NCBI GenBank assembly: GCA_002422685.1
Contig: DITC01000071.1
Span: 11,416 to 75,415, forward strand
DNA length: 64,000 nt
DNA from: Thauera sp. UBA6194
Lineage (GTDB): Bacteria; Pseudomonadota; Gammaproteobacteria; Burkholderiales; Rhodocyclaceae
Direction of reading: 5' to 3'
The position numbers were made by a program, and so were the translations under genes. Positions within the stretch are counted from its first letter, which is position 1. Every line of letters starts with the position of its first letter. The notes below the pieces were generated by a model. It was not told the origin of the DNA and searched no databases. It saw only the letters and a list, made by a program, of their open reading frames with translations. This document shows, one piece after another, positions 28,349 through 41,759 of the stretch.

Positions 28349-29179
28349 TCAGCAGGAACCCCGGGTCGCCGCCCACACCCGCAGCGCGTCACGCGTCGCG
28401 GCCACGTCGTGCACGCGCACGATCGCGGCACCATGTTGCACCGCGATCAGCGCCGCCGCCACGCTTGCCGCAAGCCGCTCGTCCACCGCGCGGCCGGTAA
28501 CGGCACCCAGCATCGATTTGCGCGACATGCCCGCGAGCACGGGCAGCCCGCCGCTCGAGAAGCGCTGCAGCTCGCGCAGGAGCGTGTAGTTATGCACCGT
28601 GCTCTTGCCAAAACCGAACCCCGGGTCGAGCACGATCCGATCGCGCGCCACCCCGGCCGCGACGAGCGCAGCGACGCGCGCATCCAGGAAAGCAGCCACG
28701 TCGGCGACGACGTCCTCGTACTGCGGATCGTGCTGCATGGTGCGCGGCTCACCCTTCATGTGCATCACGCACAGCCCCGCCTGCCCCGCAGCAACCGCCT
28801 CCACCGCGCCCGACGTGCGAAAGCCATTGACGTCGTTGATCATGTCCGCGCCGGCCGCGAGCGCGGCCCGCATCACCGCCGGCTTGACTGTGTCGATCGA
28901 CAGCGGTACCCCGAGCGCGCGCGCGGCGTCCACGAAAGCCACCACGCGCTCGAGCTCCTGCGCCTCGGAAACAGGATCCGAACCGGGCCGCGACGACTCC
29001 GCCCCGACGTCGAGCATGTCCGCCCCCTCCTCCAGCGCGCGTTCAGCACGCGCCAGGGCCGAGCGGGTGTCGGCGCTGTAACCGTCGCCCGAAAACGAGT
29101 CGTCGGTGAGATTGATGATGGCCATGATCCTGGGCTGCCCCAGCTCGAGCTGGAAACGACCGCACTGCAAAACGGGCAT
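28349..29179 (-). CDS. folP: Dihydropteroate synthase
   Basis: This 276-aa TIM-barrel enzyme joins p-aminobenzoate to the pterin pyrophosphate in folate synthesis and is the sulfonamide target. Seen are SIDTVKP, MINDVNGF, MHMKGEPRTMQ, LDPGFGFGKS and SRKSMLG. Two substrate loops differ from textbook sequence: residues 23-30 read NLTDDSFS (usually N-[VL]-TPDSFS) and 59-66 read GAESSRPG (usually GGES[ST]RPG). The ATG at 29179 has GGAG 8 bases upstream; a GTG six codons earlier is less likely. Confidence 0.93.
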   Translation of the reverse strand: MPVLQCGRFQLELGQPRIMAIINLTDDSFSGDGYSADTRSALARAERALEEGADMLDVGAESSRPGSDPVSEAQELERVVAFVDAARALGVPLSIDTVKPAVMRAALAAGADMINDVNGFRTSGAVEAVAAGQAGLCVMHMKGEPRTMQHDPQYEDVVADVAAFLDARVAALVAAGVARDRIVLDPGFGFGKSTVHNYTLLRELQRFSSGGLPVLAGMSRKSMLGAVTGRAVDERLAASVAAALIAVQHGAAIVRVHDVAATRDALRVWAATRGSC

Positions 29180-29254
29180 GAGAGAACTCCGGAACACGAG
29201 CGTCCAGGCCTGCGAAACGCTCGACGATGGATGGATGAGTCAATCGGGAATGCA

Positions 29255-29282
29255 ATTGAAAAGGGCCGGATCGACCGGCCCT
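29255..29282 (-). terminator. Rho-independent terminator after ftsH
   Basis: On the minus strand GGGCCGG (29281-29275) pairs with CCGGCCC (29269-29263) around a five-base loop and is followed by TTTTCAATT. It sits between the ftsH stop and the folP start, so folP-glmM may depend on read-through or a separate promoter. Confidence 0.65.
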
Positions 29283-29312
29283 CGGGGTGAGCTGACTCGT
29301 AAGGGAGCTCGC

Positions 29313-31205
<1,893 letters not shown>

Positions 31206-31326
31206 GGTTCTGTTCCCCGAAAGCCTTTTTGGCCATGTACGCGACTGACCGATTCTAGTGGTGAATGTTCCCCCGGGCAAACCAATGGGCTGCATTGCCT
31301 GCCCCTATCGAGGAGAACTTCGCCGT

Positions 31327-31950
31327 TCAAGTTTGGCGTGGCCCCTTCCCCAGCAGATAAACCTCCGCGCTGCGATCGCGCGAGGCCTTGGGCTTGCGCA
31401 CCTGCACGGACGCGAACGCGGACTCCATCTGCTGGCGGAAGGCCATGAAGCCTTCGCCCTGAAACACCTTGACCAGGAACTGCCCGCCGGGCTTGAGGTG
31501 ACGGACGGCAAAATCCAGCGCCAGTTCGCACAGGTGGATCGAGCGCGCTTGGTCGACCGTGGCCACGCCGCTCAGATTCGGCGCCATGTCCGACAGCACC
31601 ACGTCGACACGCGCGCCGTCGAGCCTGCGCTCGAACTCCTCGAGCACGGCGTCTTCGGTGAAGTCGCCGAGTAGGAAGTCGACCCCGGCCACCGCCTCCA
31701 TCGGCAACAGATCGAGCGCTAGCACCCGGCCCTTGGGGCCGCAGCGCTTGACGGCAATCTGGCACCACGACCCCGGCGCAGCCCCCAGGTCGACCACCAC
31801 CGCACCGGGTCGCAGCAGATGGTCGCGCTCGTCGATCTCGGTGAGCTTGTAGGCGGCGCGCGCCCGATAGCCATCGGCCTGCGCGCGTTGCACATACGGG
31901 TCGTTCAGGTGGTCATGGACCCAGGCACGGCTGGTCTTGTTCTTCTTCAT
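31327..31950 (-). CDS. rlmE: 23S rRNA 2'-O-methyltransferase RlmE
   Basis: This 207-aa SAM-dependent enzyme (FtsJ) methylates U2552 of 23S rRNA. It has the N-terminal SRAWVHDHLNDPYVQRAQ, the SAM loop VVDLGAAPGSWCQ, and LSDMAPNLSG holding the catalytic Asp of the K-D-K-E set, plus the later Lys in GGQFLVKVFQGEG. The ATG at 31950 follows GGGGAAA. It lies just upstream of ftsH, as in many proteobacteria, and is divergent from the YhbY gene. Confidence 0.95.
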   Translation of the reverse strand: MKKNKTSRAWVHDHLNDPYVQRAQADGYRARAAYKLTEIDERDHLLRPGAVVVDLGAAPGSWCQIAVKRCGPKGRVLALDLLPMEAVAGVDFLLGDFTEDAVLEEFERRLDGARVDVVLSDMAPNLSGVATVDQARSIHLCELALDFAVRHLKPGGQFLVKVFQGEGFMAFRQQMESAFASVQVRKPKASRDRSAEVYLLGKGPRQT

Positions 31951-32043
31951 GTGTTTTCCCCGCCTCCTTTGGCAGGCAAGCCCTACATGCAAGGAGTAGA
32001 ATCCCACCCCCAGGCATTCACAAAAGTATCCAGAGAATCATCG

Positions 32044-32502
32044 ATGACCGAGCTTACCCCGGCCCAGCGCAGCGATCTGCGCGCCCGCGCCCACCATCTG
32101 AATCCCGTCGTCACCATCGCCGGCAACGGGCTCACGCCCAATGTCCTGGCCGAGATCGAACGCGCGCTCGACGCGCACGAGCTCATCAAGGTCAAGGTTC
32201 AGGGCAGCGACCGCGACCAGCGTGACGCGCTGATGCAGACGCTGTGCGAGACCGTGGCCGCGGCCCCCGTCCAGCACATCGGCAGCATCCTCATCGTGTG
32301 GCGCGAGCGGCGCGAGACCGAAAAGCCCGCAGCGGCGGCCGAGAAAAAGACGGCCCGCCCCGCGACCGCAAAATCCGCCGCCGCCTTCGCCGCGGCCGCG
32401 CGACGCGCAGCCCTCGCCAAGGCGAGCAGCGAGTCGCGCCGCAGTCCGGCGCGCGCGCCTGCCGCCCGCGGCCGAAGCAGCAGCGGCAACCGCGGACGCT
32501 GA
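32044..32502 (+). CDS. yhbY: YhbY-family (CRM domain) ribosome-associated RNA-binding protein
   Basis: The first about 95 residues of this 152-aa protein form a CRM domain with the GxxG motif AGNGLTPNVL and the ending GSILIVWRER. E. coli YhbY binds pre-50S particles. Residues 96-152 are an Ala/Arg/Lys/Ser-rich basic tail not found in the roughly 97-aa E. coli protein, probably disordered and nucleic-acid-binding. It is divergent from rlmE and followed by a terminator. Confidence 0.9.
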   Translation: MTELTPAQRSDLRARAHHLNPVVTIAGNGLTPNVLAEIERALDAHELIKVKVQGSDRDQRDALMQTLCETVAAAPVQHIGSILIVWRERRETEKPAAAAEKKTARPATAKSAAAFAAAARRAALAKASSESRRSPARAPAARGRSSSGNRGR

Positions 32503-32532
32503 GCGCACCGCGCCCGGCGGAAAAATCGAAAA

Positions 32533-32562
32533 GAAGAGGCGGTGCATGACACCGCCTTTTTT
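32533..32562. terminator. Bidirectional rho-independent terminator between yhbY and greA
   Basis: AGGCGGTG (32537-32544) pairs with CACCGCCT (32550-32557) around a five-base loop. A T-run follows on the plus strand (to 32562) and an A-rich tract precedes, giving U-rich RNA on the minus side also. It separates the convergent genes. Confidence 0.85.
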
Positions 32563-32583
32563 GTCGACGCTGCCCCGCAGCGC

Positions 32584-33056
32584 TCAGATGTAGCGCACGT
32601 CGATCACCTCGTACTCGCGCACGCCACCGGGCGCCTGCACGTCGGCGATGTCGCCCGCGTACTTTCCGATCAGCGCGCGCGCGATCGGCGAGCTGATCGA
32701 GATCTTGCTCTCCTTGATGTCAGCCTCGTCGTCGCCCACGATCTGGTAGGTGACCACCTGGCCGGAGTCCAGATCCTCGAGCTCGACCGTGGCGCCGAAG
32801 ACGCAGCGGCCATCTGCGTCGAGCAGCTTCGGGTCGATGATCTGGCCATTGGCCAGCTTGGCCTCCACCTCCATGATCCGGCCTTCGATGAAGCCCTGCC
32901 GATCCTTCGCCGCTTCGTACTCGGCGTTCTCGGACAAGTCGCCGTGCGAGCGCGCCTCGGCAATCGCGGCGATCACGCTGGGGCGCTCGACGGTTTTCAG
33001 ACGATGCAGCTCGGCGCGCAACTTCTCGGCGCCGGCCACGGTAAGTGGGGTCTTGT

Positions 33057-33060
<4 letters not shown>
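32584..33060 (-). CDS. greA: Transcription elongation factor GreA
   Basis: This 158-aa factor rescues backtracked RNA polymerase by stimulating transcript cleavage. An N-terminal coiled coil holds the acidic tip motif (ARSHGDLSENAEYEAAKDRQ, with Asp and Glu residues) and a C-terminal FKBP-like domain follows. The ATG at 33060 overlaps the carB stop by four bases, so it is the third gene of carA-carB-greA. Confidence 0.96.
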
Positions 33061-36287
<3,227 letters not shown>

Positions 36288-36384
36288 TGTCTTGCCTCGG
36301 TGATTCGTCGACGCCGCGCCGAGCGCGCGCGTCCGAAAATGCTGGAACTTCCTGTACGGCGGGCCGCGCCCGCCGCTCGCCGTT

Positions 36385-37527
36385 TTACTTCGCCGCGTCC
36401 ATCAGACCGATGAAGCGGTCGAACAGGTAGGCGACGTCGTGCGGGCCGGGACTCGCTTCCGGGTGCCCCTGGAAGGAGAAGGCCGGCACGTCGGTGCGTG
36501 CGATGCCCTGGTTGGTGCCGTCGAACAGCGACTGATGGGTCACGCGCAGATTCGCCGGCATGGTCGAGGGATCGACCGCGAAGCCGTGGTTCTGGCTGGT
36601 GATCAGCACCTTGCCGCTGTCCAGGTCCTTGACCGGGTGGTTGGCGCCGTGGTGGCCGGTGCTCATCTTCATGGTCTTTGCGCCCGAGGCGAGCGCCAGC
36701 AGCTGGTGCCCCAGGCAGATGCCGAAGGTCGGTACGCGCGCGGCGACGATCTCGCGAATCGCGTCGATCGCGTAGTCGCAGGGTTCGGGGTCACCCGGGC
36801 CATTGGAAAGGAACACGCCGTCGGGGTTGAGCGCGAGCACCTCGGACGCGGGCGTCTGTGCCGGCACCACGGTGAGGCGGCAGCCACGCTCGGCGAGCAT
36901 GCGCAGGATGTTGTACTTGACGCCGAAGTCATAGGCGACGACGTGGAAGCGATCGGCCGCACGCGCGCCATAGCCTTCGCCGAGCACCCACTCCGATTCC
37001 GTCCACTGGTAGCGCTCGCTCGCGCTCACCACCTTGGCCAGGTCCATGCCCGCGAGCCCGGGGAAGCTGCGCGCCTGCGCGAGCGCGGCGTCGACGTTGA
37101 GCGTCTCGCCTTCCGCGGCGGTGACGATGCAGCCGGCCTGAGCCCCCTTCTCGCGCAGCACGCGAGTCAGCTTGCGGGTATCGAGCCCGGCGATGGCCAC
37201 CACGTTCTCGGCCTTCAGATAGGCGTCCAGACGCTGGCTCATGCGAAAGTTCGACGGCAGGATCGGCAAATCGCGGATCACCAGACCGGCGGCCTGCACA
37301 CGCAGCGATTCGACGTCTTCGGCGTTGACGCCGGTGTTGCCAATGTGTGGATAGGTCAGCGTGACGATCTGGCGGCAATAGCTCGGGTCGGTCAGGATTT
37401 CCTGATAGCCCGACATCGAGGTGTTGAACACCACCTCACCGACCGTGCTGCCAACCGCGCCGATTCCCCTGCCGTGGAAAACGCTTCCGTCGGCAAGCAC
37501 AAGAAGGGCTGCTGGGAATGCACTCAC
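36385..37527 (-). CDS. carA: Carbamoyl-phosphate synthase small chain (GTG start)
   Basis: This 380-aa glutamine amidotransferase subunit supplies ammonia to CarB. The class-I triad is visible: Cys nucleophile in FGICLGHQLLALA, and His/Glu in FQGHPEASPGPHD. The N-terminal CarA domain starts LLVLADGSVFHGRGIG. The start codon is GTG at 37527 with AGGAG about 7 bases upstream. A promoter-like hexamer followed by an intrinsic terminator precedes it. Confidence 0.97.
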   Translation of the reverse strand: MSAFPAALLVLADGSVFHGRGIGAVGSTVGEVVFNTSMSGYQEILTDPSYCRQIVTLTYPHIGNTGVNAEDVESLRVQAAGLVIRDLPILPSNFRMSQRLDAYLKAENVVAIAGLDTRKLTRVLREKGAQAGCIVTAAEGETLNVDAALAQARSFPGLAGMDLAKVVSASERYQWTESEWVLGEGYGARAADRFHVVAYDFGVKYNILRMLAERGCRLTVVPAQTPASEVLALNPDGVFLSNGPGDPEPCDYAIDAIREIVAARVPTFGICLGHQLLALASGAKTMKMSTGHHGANHPVKDLDSGKVLITSQNHGFAVDPSTMPANLRVTHQSLFDGTNQGIARTDVPAFSFQGHPEASPGPHDVAYLFDRFIGLMDAAK

Positions 37528-37589
37528 GAAAAGCTCCTGGATTCAGCTTGAAGATTCGAGGGCACGCATGTAGCGCGCCCGATATGTAC

Positions 37590-37624
37590 AAAAAGCGGGA
37601 CGGGCCTCGGGGCCGATCCCGCTT
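37590..37624 (-). terminator. Intrinsic terminator in the carA leader (possible attenuator)
   Basis: On the minus strand AAGCGGGA-tc-GGCC-ccga-GGCC-cg-TCCCGCTT forms a two-part hairpin ending in a run of five T (two shared with the stem). It lies 63 bases before the carA GTG and starts only a few bases after the transcription start expected from TATAAA at 37643-37638. It may therefore attenuate carAB-greA. Alternatively, it is simply the terminator of the histidine-kinase gene ending at 37747. Confidence 0.7.
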
Positions 37625-37637
37625 AAAACTGCTTGAT

Positions 37638-37665
37638 TTTATATTTTCGGCGCCCTCAAGGCAAA
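37638..37665 (-). promoter_or_regulatory. Candidate carA promoter
   Basis: TTTGCC (37665-37660), a 16-base spacer and TATAAA (37643-37638) on the minus strand give a reasonable sigma70 promoter 111 bases upstream of carA. If used, the RNA would run straight into the hairpin at 37624-37590. Confidence 0.5.
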
Positions 37666-37746
37666 CCCGATTAGCCGCCGGGACGCCGGACATCGGCCCG
37701 CGCCACAGCCGCCCCGGCCTGCGGGAACACGCTGTAAAACGGGGCC

Positions 37747-40239
37747 TCAGCCGGGTTCGAGCTCGCCTTGCAGCGCCTGAGCGAGCAGACGCAATTCGCC
37801 GATGAGCCTGCGCGCCTGCTGGGTGGGCGCCTCAGCGTCACGCGCCCTGGCGAGCTGCTCGAGCCGCAGCGCCGCATCCACCGCGCGCCGGGCCGCGAAC
37901 AGGCTCACCGACCCCTTGATCGAGTGCGCACTGCGCGCGAGCCGCTCGTAGTCGAGGTCGGCGGCAGCCGCCTGCAATTCGGCGACGTCGCGCTCATGGT
38001 TGTCCAGGAACACGCGCACGAGTTGCTTCACGACCAGCTCGTCACCCGCGAACATCTCGCGGGCTTCGTCCAGGCAGGCGATCTGCCTGCGCGCTTCGCC
38101 GCCCAGCTCGAGCAAGGAGATATCGCTCTCCACCGTATCGGCCGGATGTGCGTCGAGCACGCGCTCTATGGCGGCGAACAATGCGCCGGGGGTCACAGGC
38201 TTGGCGACGTAATCGTCCATGCCCGCGTCGAGACAGCGCTGCCGATCGCCCTCCATCGCGTGCGCCGTCATCGCGACGATCGGCACCGGCCGCCAGTCCT
38301 CCTGGATCGCCCAGCTGCGCCGCGCCTCATGCGCTCGAATCGCCTGTGTGGCCTCGATGCCGCCCATCACCGGCATCTGCACGTCCATGAGGATGAGGTC
38401 GAAGCGCTCGAGCTCGATCGCCTCGAGCGCCTCCTCGCCGTTATTGACCAGCGTCACCGCATGACCGGCGCGGGTCAGGATGCCTTGCGCCACGGCCTGA
38501 TTGACCGGATTGTCCTCGGCGACGAGCACGCGCAGCGGCTGCGCCGCCTCGGCCTCGACGAACGGGGGCAGCATCACCGGATCGAGCTTCAGCGCAGCCC
38601 CGGCGCCGTCCGCCGGCCGAGCGTCCCCGGCCTCGACGAGCCCGCCGCGACGCGCCATTTCGAGCACCGAGAGCAAATCCTCGGCAGCAAACGGCTTGGC
38701 GAGCCGGAAGCGCACGCCGATCTCGTCGCAGCGCAGCGCATCGTTCCGCTGAGCGTGGCTGTCGAGCATCATCACGATGCGATCCACGCGCGCATCGAGC
38801 GCGGCGAAACGCTTCGCCAACGCCAGCCCGCCCGGCTCCGGCATGGCGGCGTCCATGAGCAGGAAATCATGAGGATCGCGCCCGTCGCGCGCTGCAGCGA
38901 GGGCGGACAGCACCTCCTGCCCGCTGCTCGCCAGCACCGGGCGCAGGCCGGAGCGCTCCAGCACTTCGCCCAGATAGCGTCCGAAGGCGGCGTTGCCCGC
39001 CGCGACGAGCACGCGCGCCCGAGCGATGAGCGCGGGTACGACCTCGCGCTGCGCGGCCACCCGGGGCAGCGGAAGCGTGAAACTGAAGGTGCTCCCTGCG
39101 GCGGGGGCGCTGTCGACCTCGATGCGGCCGTTCATCAGATCGACCAGCTGGCGCGAAATGGCCAGCCCGAGGCCGGTGCCGCCATACTTGCGCGTGATCG
39201 ACGTGTCGGCCTGCGAGAAAGCAGCAAAGATCGAATCGAGCTTGTCCGCGGGGATTCCGCACCCGGTGTCACGCACGCTGAAGCGAATCAGGTCGGCTTC
39301 GGCGCCGCGTTCGACGCACTCGACGCGCACGGCGACCTCTCCGCGCTCGGTGAATTTCACCGCGTTGCCGATCAGGTTCGTGAGCACCTGGCGCAGCCGC
39401 GTGGGGTCACCGCGCAGCACCCGGGGAACATCGGGCCGGATGTCGTGAAAAAGCTCGACCCCCTTCTGCGCTGCCCGCAGCGCCAGGCTGCGACAGGTTT
39501 CGCTCACGACCGCCGCGGTCGAAAAATCGATCGCCTCGACCTTCAGCCGCCCCGCCTCGATGCGCGAGAAGTCGAGGATGTCATTGATGATCGTGAGCAG
39601 CGCATCGGCCGAGGATTTCACCGTGAGCAGATACTCCCGCTGCTCGCCCGCGATGCCCGAATCGAGCACGAGATCGGTCATCCCGATGATGCCGTTCATC
39701 GGCGTGCGGATTTCGTGGCTCATGTTGGCGAGGAAATCGCCTTTGGCACGGCTCGCGGCCTCGGCCGCCTCCTTGGCCTCGAGCAACTCGAGCTCGCGCA
39801 GCTTGCGCTCGGTGATGTCACGCCAGGTCCCTTCCAGCCACCGCCAGCGCCCGCCCTCGCGCTCGCCCACCGTGCGCCCGCGCAGCTCGACCCAGCGCCA
39901 GCTGCCGTCCTGCGCCCTGCAACGCAGCTCGACGGCCAGCGCGGTGTCGCGCCTCAAGCAGGCGCGCAGCGCATCGTCGAGCTGCGCCCGGCCGGACTCC
40001 TCGAGCACTTCTGACCACCCGACGGTGGCTGTGCCCGCATAACCGAGCAGCGCGCGCCAGCGCGCATCGAGGCGCACTTCGCCCCGGGCCAGATCGGCCT
40101 CCCACACCCCGGCGCCGGTGTTCTCGCACAGCAACTCGACGCGGCGCTGCACACGCGCGAGCGCTTCGGCAAGCGACTCGGCGGTGGCGGGCTCATGCGC
40201 CGTCGGGCCCTGCGCCGAGGGCTGCGCCTCAACGGCCAT
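37747..40239 (-). CDS. Hybrid sensor histidine kinase (PAS-HisKA-HATPase-REC-REC-HPt)
   Basis: This 830-aa protein has a PAS-like sensor (about 31-145), HisKA with the phosphoacceptor His175 (NMSHEIRTPMNG), HATPase (N box LIGNAVKF, G boxes DTGCGIP and GGTGLGLA), REC1 (408-530), REC2 (569-695) and HPt with His772 (SAHSIKGS). REC1 keeps Asp463 and Lys515 but has AAGN where an acidic pair is expected, so it is probably degenerate; REC2 (AEDNPVN, Asp619, Lys680) looks functional. There are no transmembrane helices, so sensing is cytoplasmic. No cognate output regulator is adjacent. It lies between dapB and carA; the signal is unknown. Confidence 0.88.
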   Translation of the reverse strand: MAVEAQPSAQGPTAHEPATAESLAEALARVQRRVELLCENTGAGVWEADLARGEVRLDARWRALLGYAGTATVGWSEVLEESGRAQLDDALRACLRRDTALAVELRCRAQDGSWRWVELRGRTVGEREGGRWRWLEGTWRDITERKLRELELLEAKEAAEAASRAKGDFLANMSHEIRTPMNGIIGMTDLVLDSGIAGEQREYLLTVKSSADALLTIINDILDFSRIEAGRLKVEAIDFSTAAVVSETCRSLALRAAQKGVELFHDIRPDVPRVLRGDPTRLRQVLTNLIGNAVKFTERGEVAVRVECVERGAEADLIRFSVRDTGCGIPADKLDSIFAAFSQADTSITRKYGGTGLGLAISRQLVDLMNGRIEVDSAPAAGSTFSFTLPLPRVAAQREVVPALIARARVLVAAGNAAFGRYLGEVLERSGLRPVLASSGQEVLSALAAARDGRDPHDFLLMDAAMPEPGGLALAKRFAALDARVDRIVMMLDSHAQRNDALRCDEIGVRFRLAKPFAAEDLLSVLEMARRGGLVEAGDARPADGAGAALKLDPVMLPPFVEAEAAQPLRVLVAEDNPVNQAVAQGILTRAGHAVTLVNNGEEALEAIELERFDLILMDVQMPVMGGIEATQAIRAHEARRSWAIQEDWRPVPIVAMTAHAMEGDRQRCLDAGMDDYVAKPVTPGALFAAIERVLDAHPADTVESDISLLELGGEARRQIACLDEAREMFAGDELVVKQLVRVFLDNHERDVAELQAAAADLDYERLARSAHSIKGSVSLFAARRAVDAALRLEQLARARDAEAPTQQARRLIGELRLLAQALQGELEPG

Positions 40240-40255
40240 CCACGCTCACCCTCGC

Positions 40256-41062
40256 TCAGCGCAGGCCGAGCACGTCCTGCATGTCGAACACACCCCGCTC
40301 GCAGCCCGCCAGGAACCGCGCAGCGCGCATCGAGCCGAGCGCATAAGGCATGCGGCTGCCGGACTTGTGGGTGATCTCAATGCGCTCGCCGATGCCGGCG
40401 AAGAGCACCGTGTGGTCGCCGACGACGTCACCACCACGGATCGTGGAGAAACCGATCGTCGCCGCATCGCGCTCACCCGTATAGCCTTCGCGGCCGTACA
40501 CGGCGCAGCTTGCAAGATCGCGGCCGAGCTCACGCGCCACCACCTCACCCATGCGCAGCGCGGTGCCCGAGGGCGCGTCGACCTTGAAGCGGTGATGCGC
40601 CTCGATCACCTCCACGTCGTAGCCTTCGGACAGGATGCGCGCCGCCACTTCGAGCAGCTTGAACACCGCGTTGACGCCGACCGCCATGTTGGGCGCGAAC
40701 ACCACCGGAATATCGTCCCCGGCGGCGGCAATCGCAGCCTTGCCGGTCGCATCGAAGCCGGTGGTGCCGATGACCATGGCCTTGCCCAGGCGGCGCGCCA
40801 TGGCAAGGTGCGCCAGCGTGCCCTCGGGACGGGTGAAGTCGATCACGCAATCGGCGGCGGCGATGGCCGCCTCGGCATCGTCGCCGATCATGACGCCGGT
40901 CACCACGCCGGCCATCTCGCCCGCGTCACGCCCGATGAAAGGCGTGGCGGGACGATCGAAGGCCGCCGCGAGTACCACGCCCTCTTCCTGCAGCGCGGCC
41001 TCGATCAGCATTCGCCCCATGCGACCGGACGCGCCGGCAATTGCGACTCGGATGTCGGACAT
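40256..41062 (-). CDS. dapB: 4-hydroxy-tetrahydrodipicolinate reductase
   Basis: This 268-aa NAD(P)H-dependent enzyme works in lysine/diaminopimelate synthesis. It has the nucleotide-binding GASGRMGRML near the start, IGTTGFD, and the substrate-binding EAHHRFKVDAPSGTAL with catalytic His/Lys. The ATG at 41062 is set by homology. The histidine kinase follows 16 bases downstream. Confidence 0.96.
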   Translation of the reverse strand: MSDIRVAIAGASGRMGRMLIEAALQEEGVVLAAAFDRPATPFIGRDAGEMAGVVTGVMIGDDAEAAIAAADCVIDFTRPEGTLAHLAMARRLGKAMVIGTTGFDATGKAAIAAAGDDIPVVFAPNMAVGVNAVFKLLEVAARILSEGYDVEVIEAHHRFKVDAPSGTALRMGEVVARELGRDLASCAVYGREGYTGERDAATIGFSTIRGGDVVGDHTVLFAGIGERIEITHKSGSRMPYALGSMRAARFLAGCERGVFDMQDVLGLR

Positions 41063-41142
41063 TTCGATGAATTCCTGCACGGCATGGCGTGCCCGAAGAG
41101 CACGCACTCGATGAAAATTCAGAGCCTGAGGCGCGAATGCGC

Positions 41143-41559
41143 TCAGCGTTCCTGAGCGGGGGGCAGTTCGACGACACGGCTGCGCGGGCCTGCGGACTCG
41201 GTGGCCGCATCGCCGCCCGCGCCGCTTGCTTCGACGTCACCCTCCAGGCGGTCGAGCACGTCGCCATCGAAAAAGAGCGAGATCACGCGCTGCTGCGCAT
41301 CTTCGTGCCCCGGGCGGTAGCGATAGACGTAGTCCCAGCGGTCTTCGCGGAACATGCCCACCACCAGCGGCGTGCCGAGCACATAGCGCACCTGATCGCG
41401 CGTCATGCCGCGGCGAAGCTGGGAGACCATTTCCTGGTCGACATAATTACCCTGACGAACGTCGATACGATAAGGACTGACGACCCCGACGAGGGAGTCG
41501 AACGAGCAGCCTGCGAGCAGGCTGGTGGCGACGAGCGCCGCGGCGAAATGGGAACGCAT
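41143..41559 (-). CDS. bamE: Outer membrane assembly lipoprotein BamE (SmpA/OmlA)
   Basis: This 138-aa lipoprotein is part of the BAM complex that inserts beta-barrel proteins. The signal peptide ends in the lipobox LLAGC (Cys18). The mature domain has YRIDVRQGNYVDQEMVSQLRRG and VLGTPLVVGMFREDRWDYVY, the core BamE fold, then a low-complexity C-terminus. It is divergent from fur in the usual arrangement. Confidence 0.94.
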   Translation of the reverse strand: MRSHFAAALVATSLLAGCSFDSLVGVVSPYRIDVRQGNYVDQEMVSQLRRGMTRDQVRYVLGTPLVVGMFREDRWDYVYRYRPGHEDAQQRVISLFFDGDVLDRLEGDVEASGAGGDAATESAGPRSRVVELPPAQER

Positions 41560-41759
41560 GTAGGGTTTCGGACCTGGGCGCGACGGAGTCGCTGTTCTCA
41601 GAAAGGGGTAAAAAATATAACATAGGCGCGTTCGTAAGGCGCTGCCGCGCCCGCGCGTTCGGCATTCCACGCAGCGGAGGCGTCCGTTCATGTCGCGGAT
41701 ACATCCGTGCATGGGGCATGCGTCGGCACTGCGCGCCCTCTCCTTTCGTCCAGGCACTC

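Noticed and set aside
37768..40014. A 748-codon open frame opposite the histidine kinase
   Set aside because: The opposite strand encodes a full multi-domain kinase with intact motifs; this frame is Arg/His/Leu-rich noise from high GC.
41560..41759. Looked for a Fur box in the bamE-fur gap
   Set aside because: There is an AT-rich stretch with a TATATT near 41614-41619, but no convincing 19-bp Fur palindrome.
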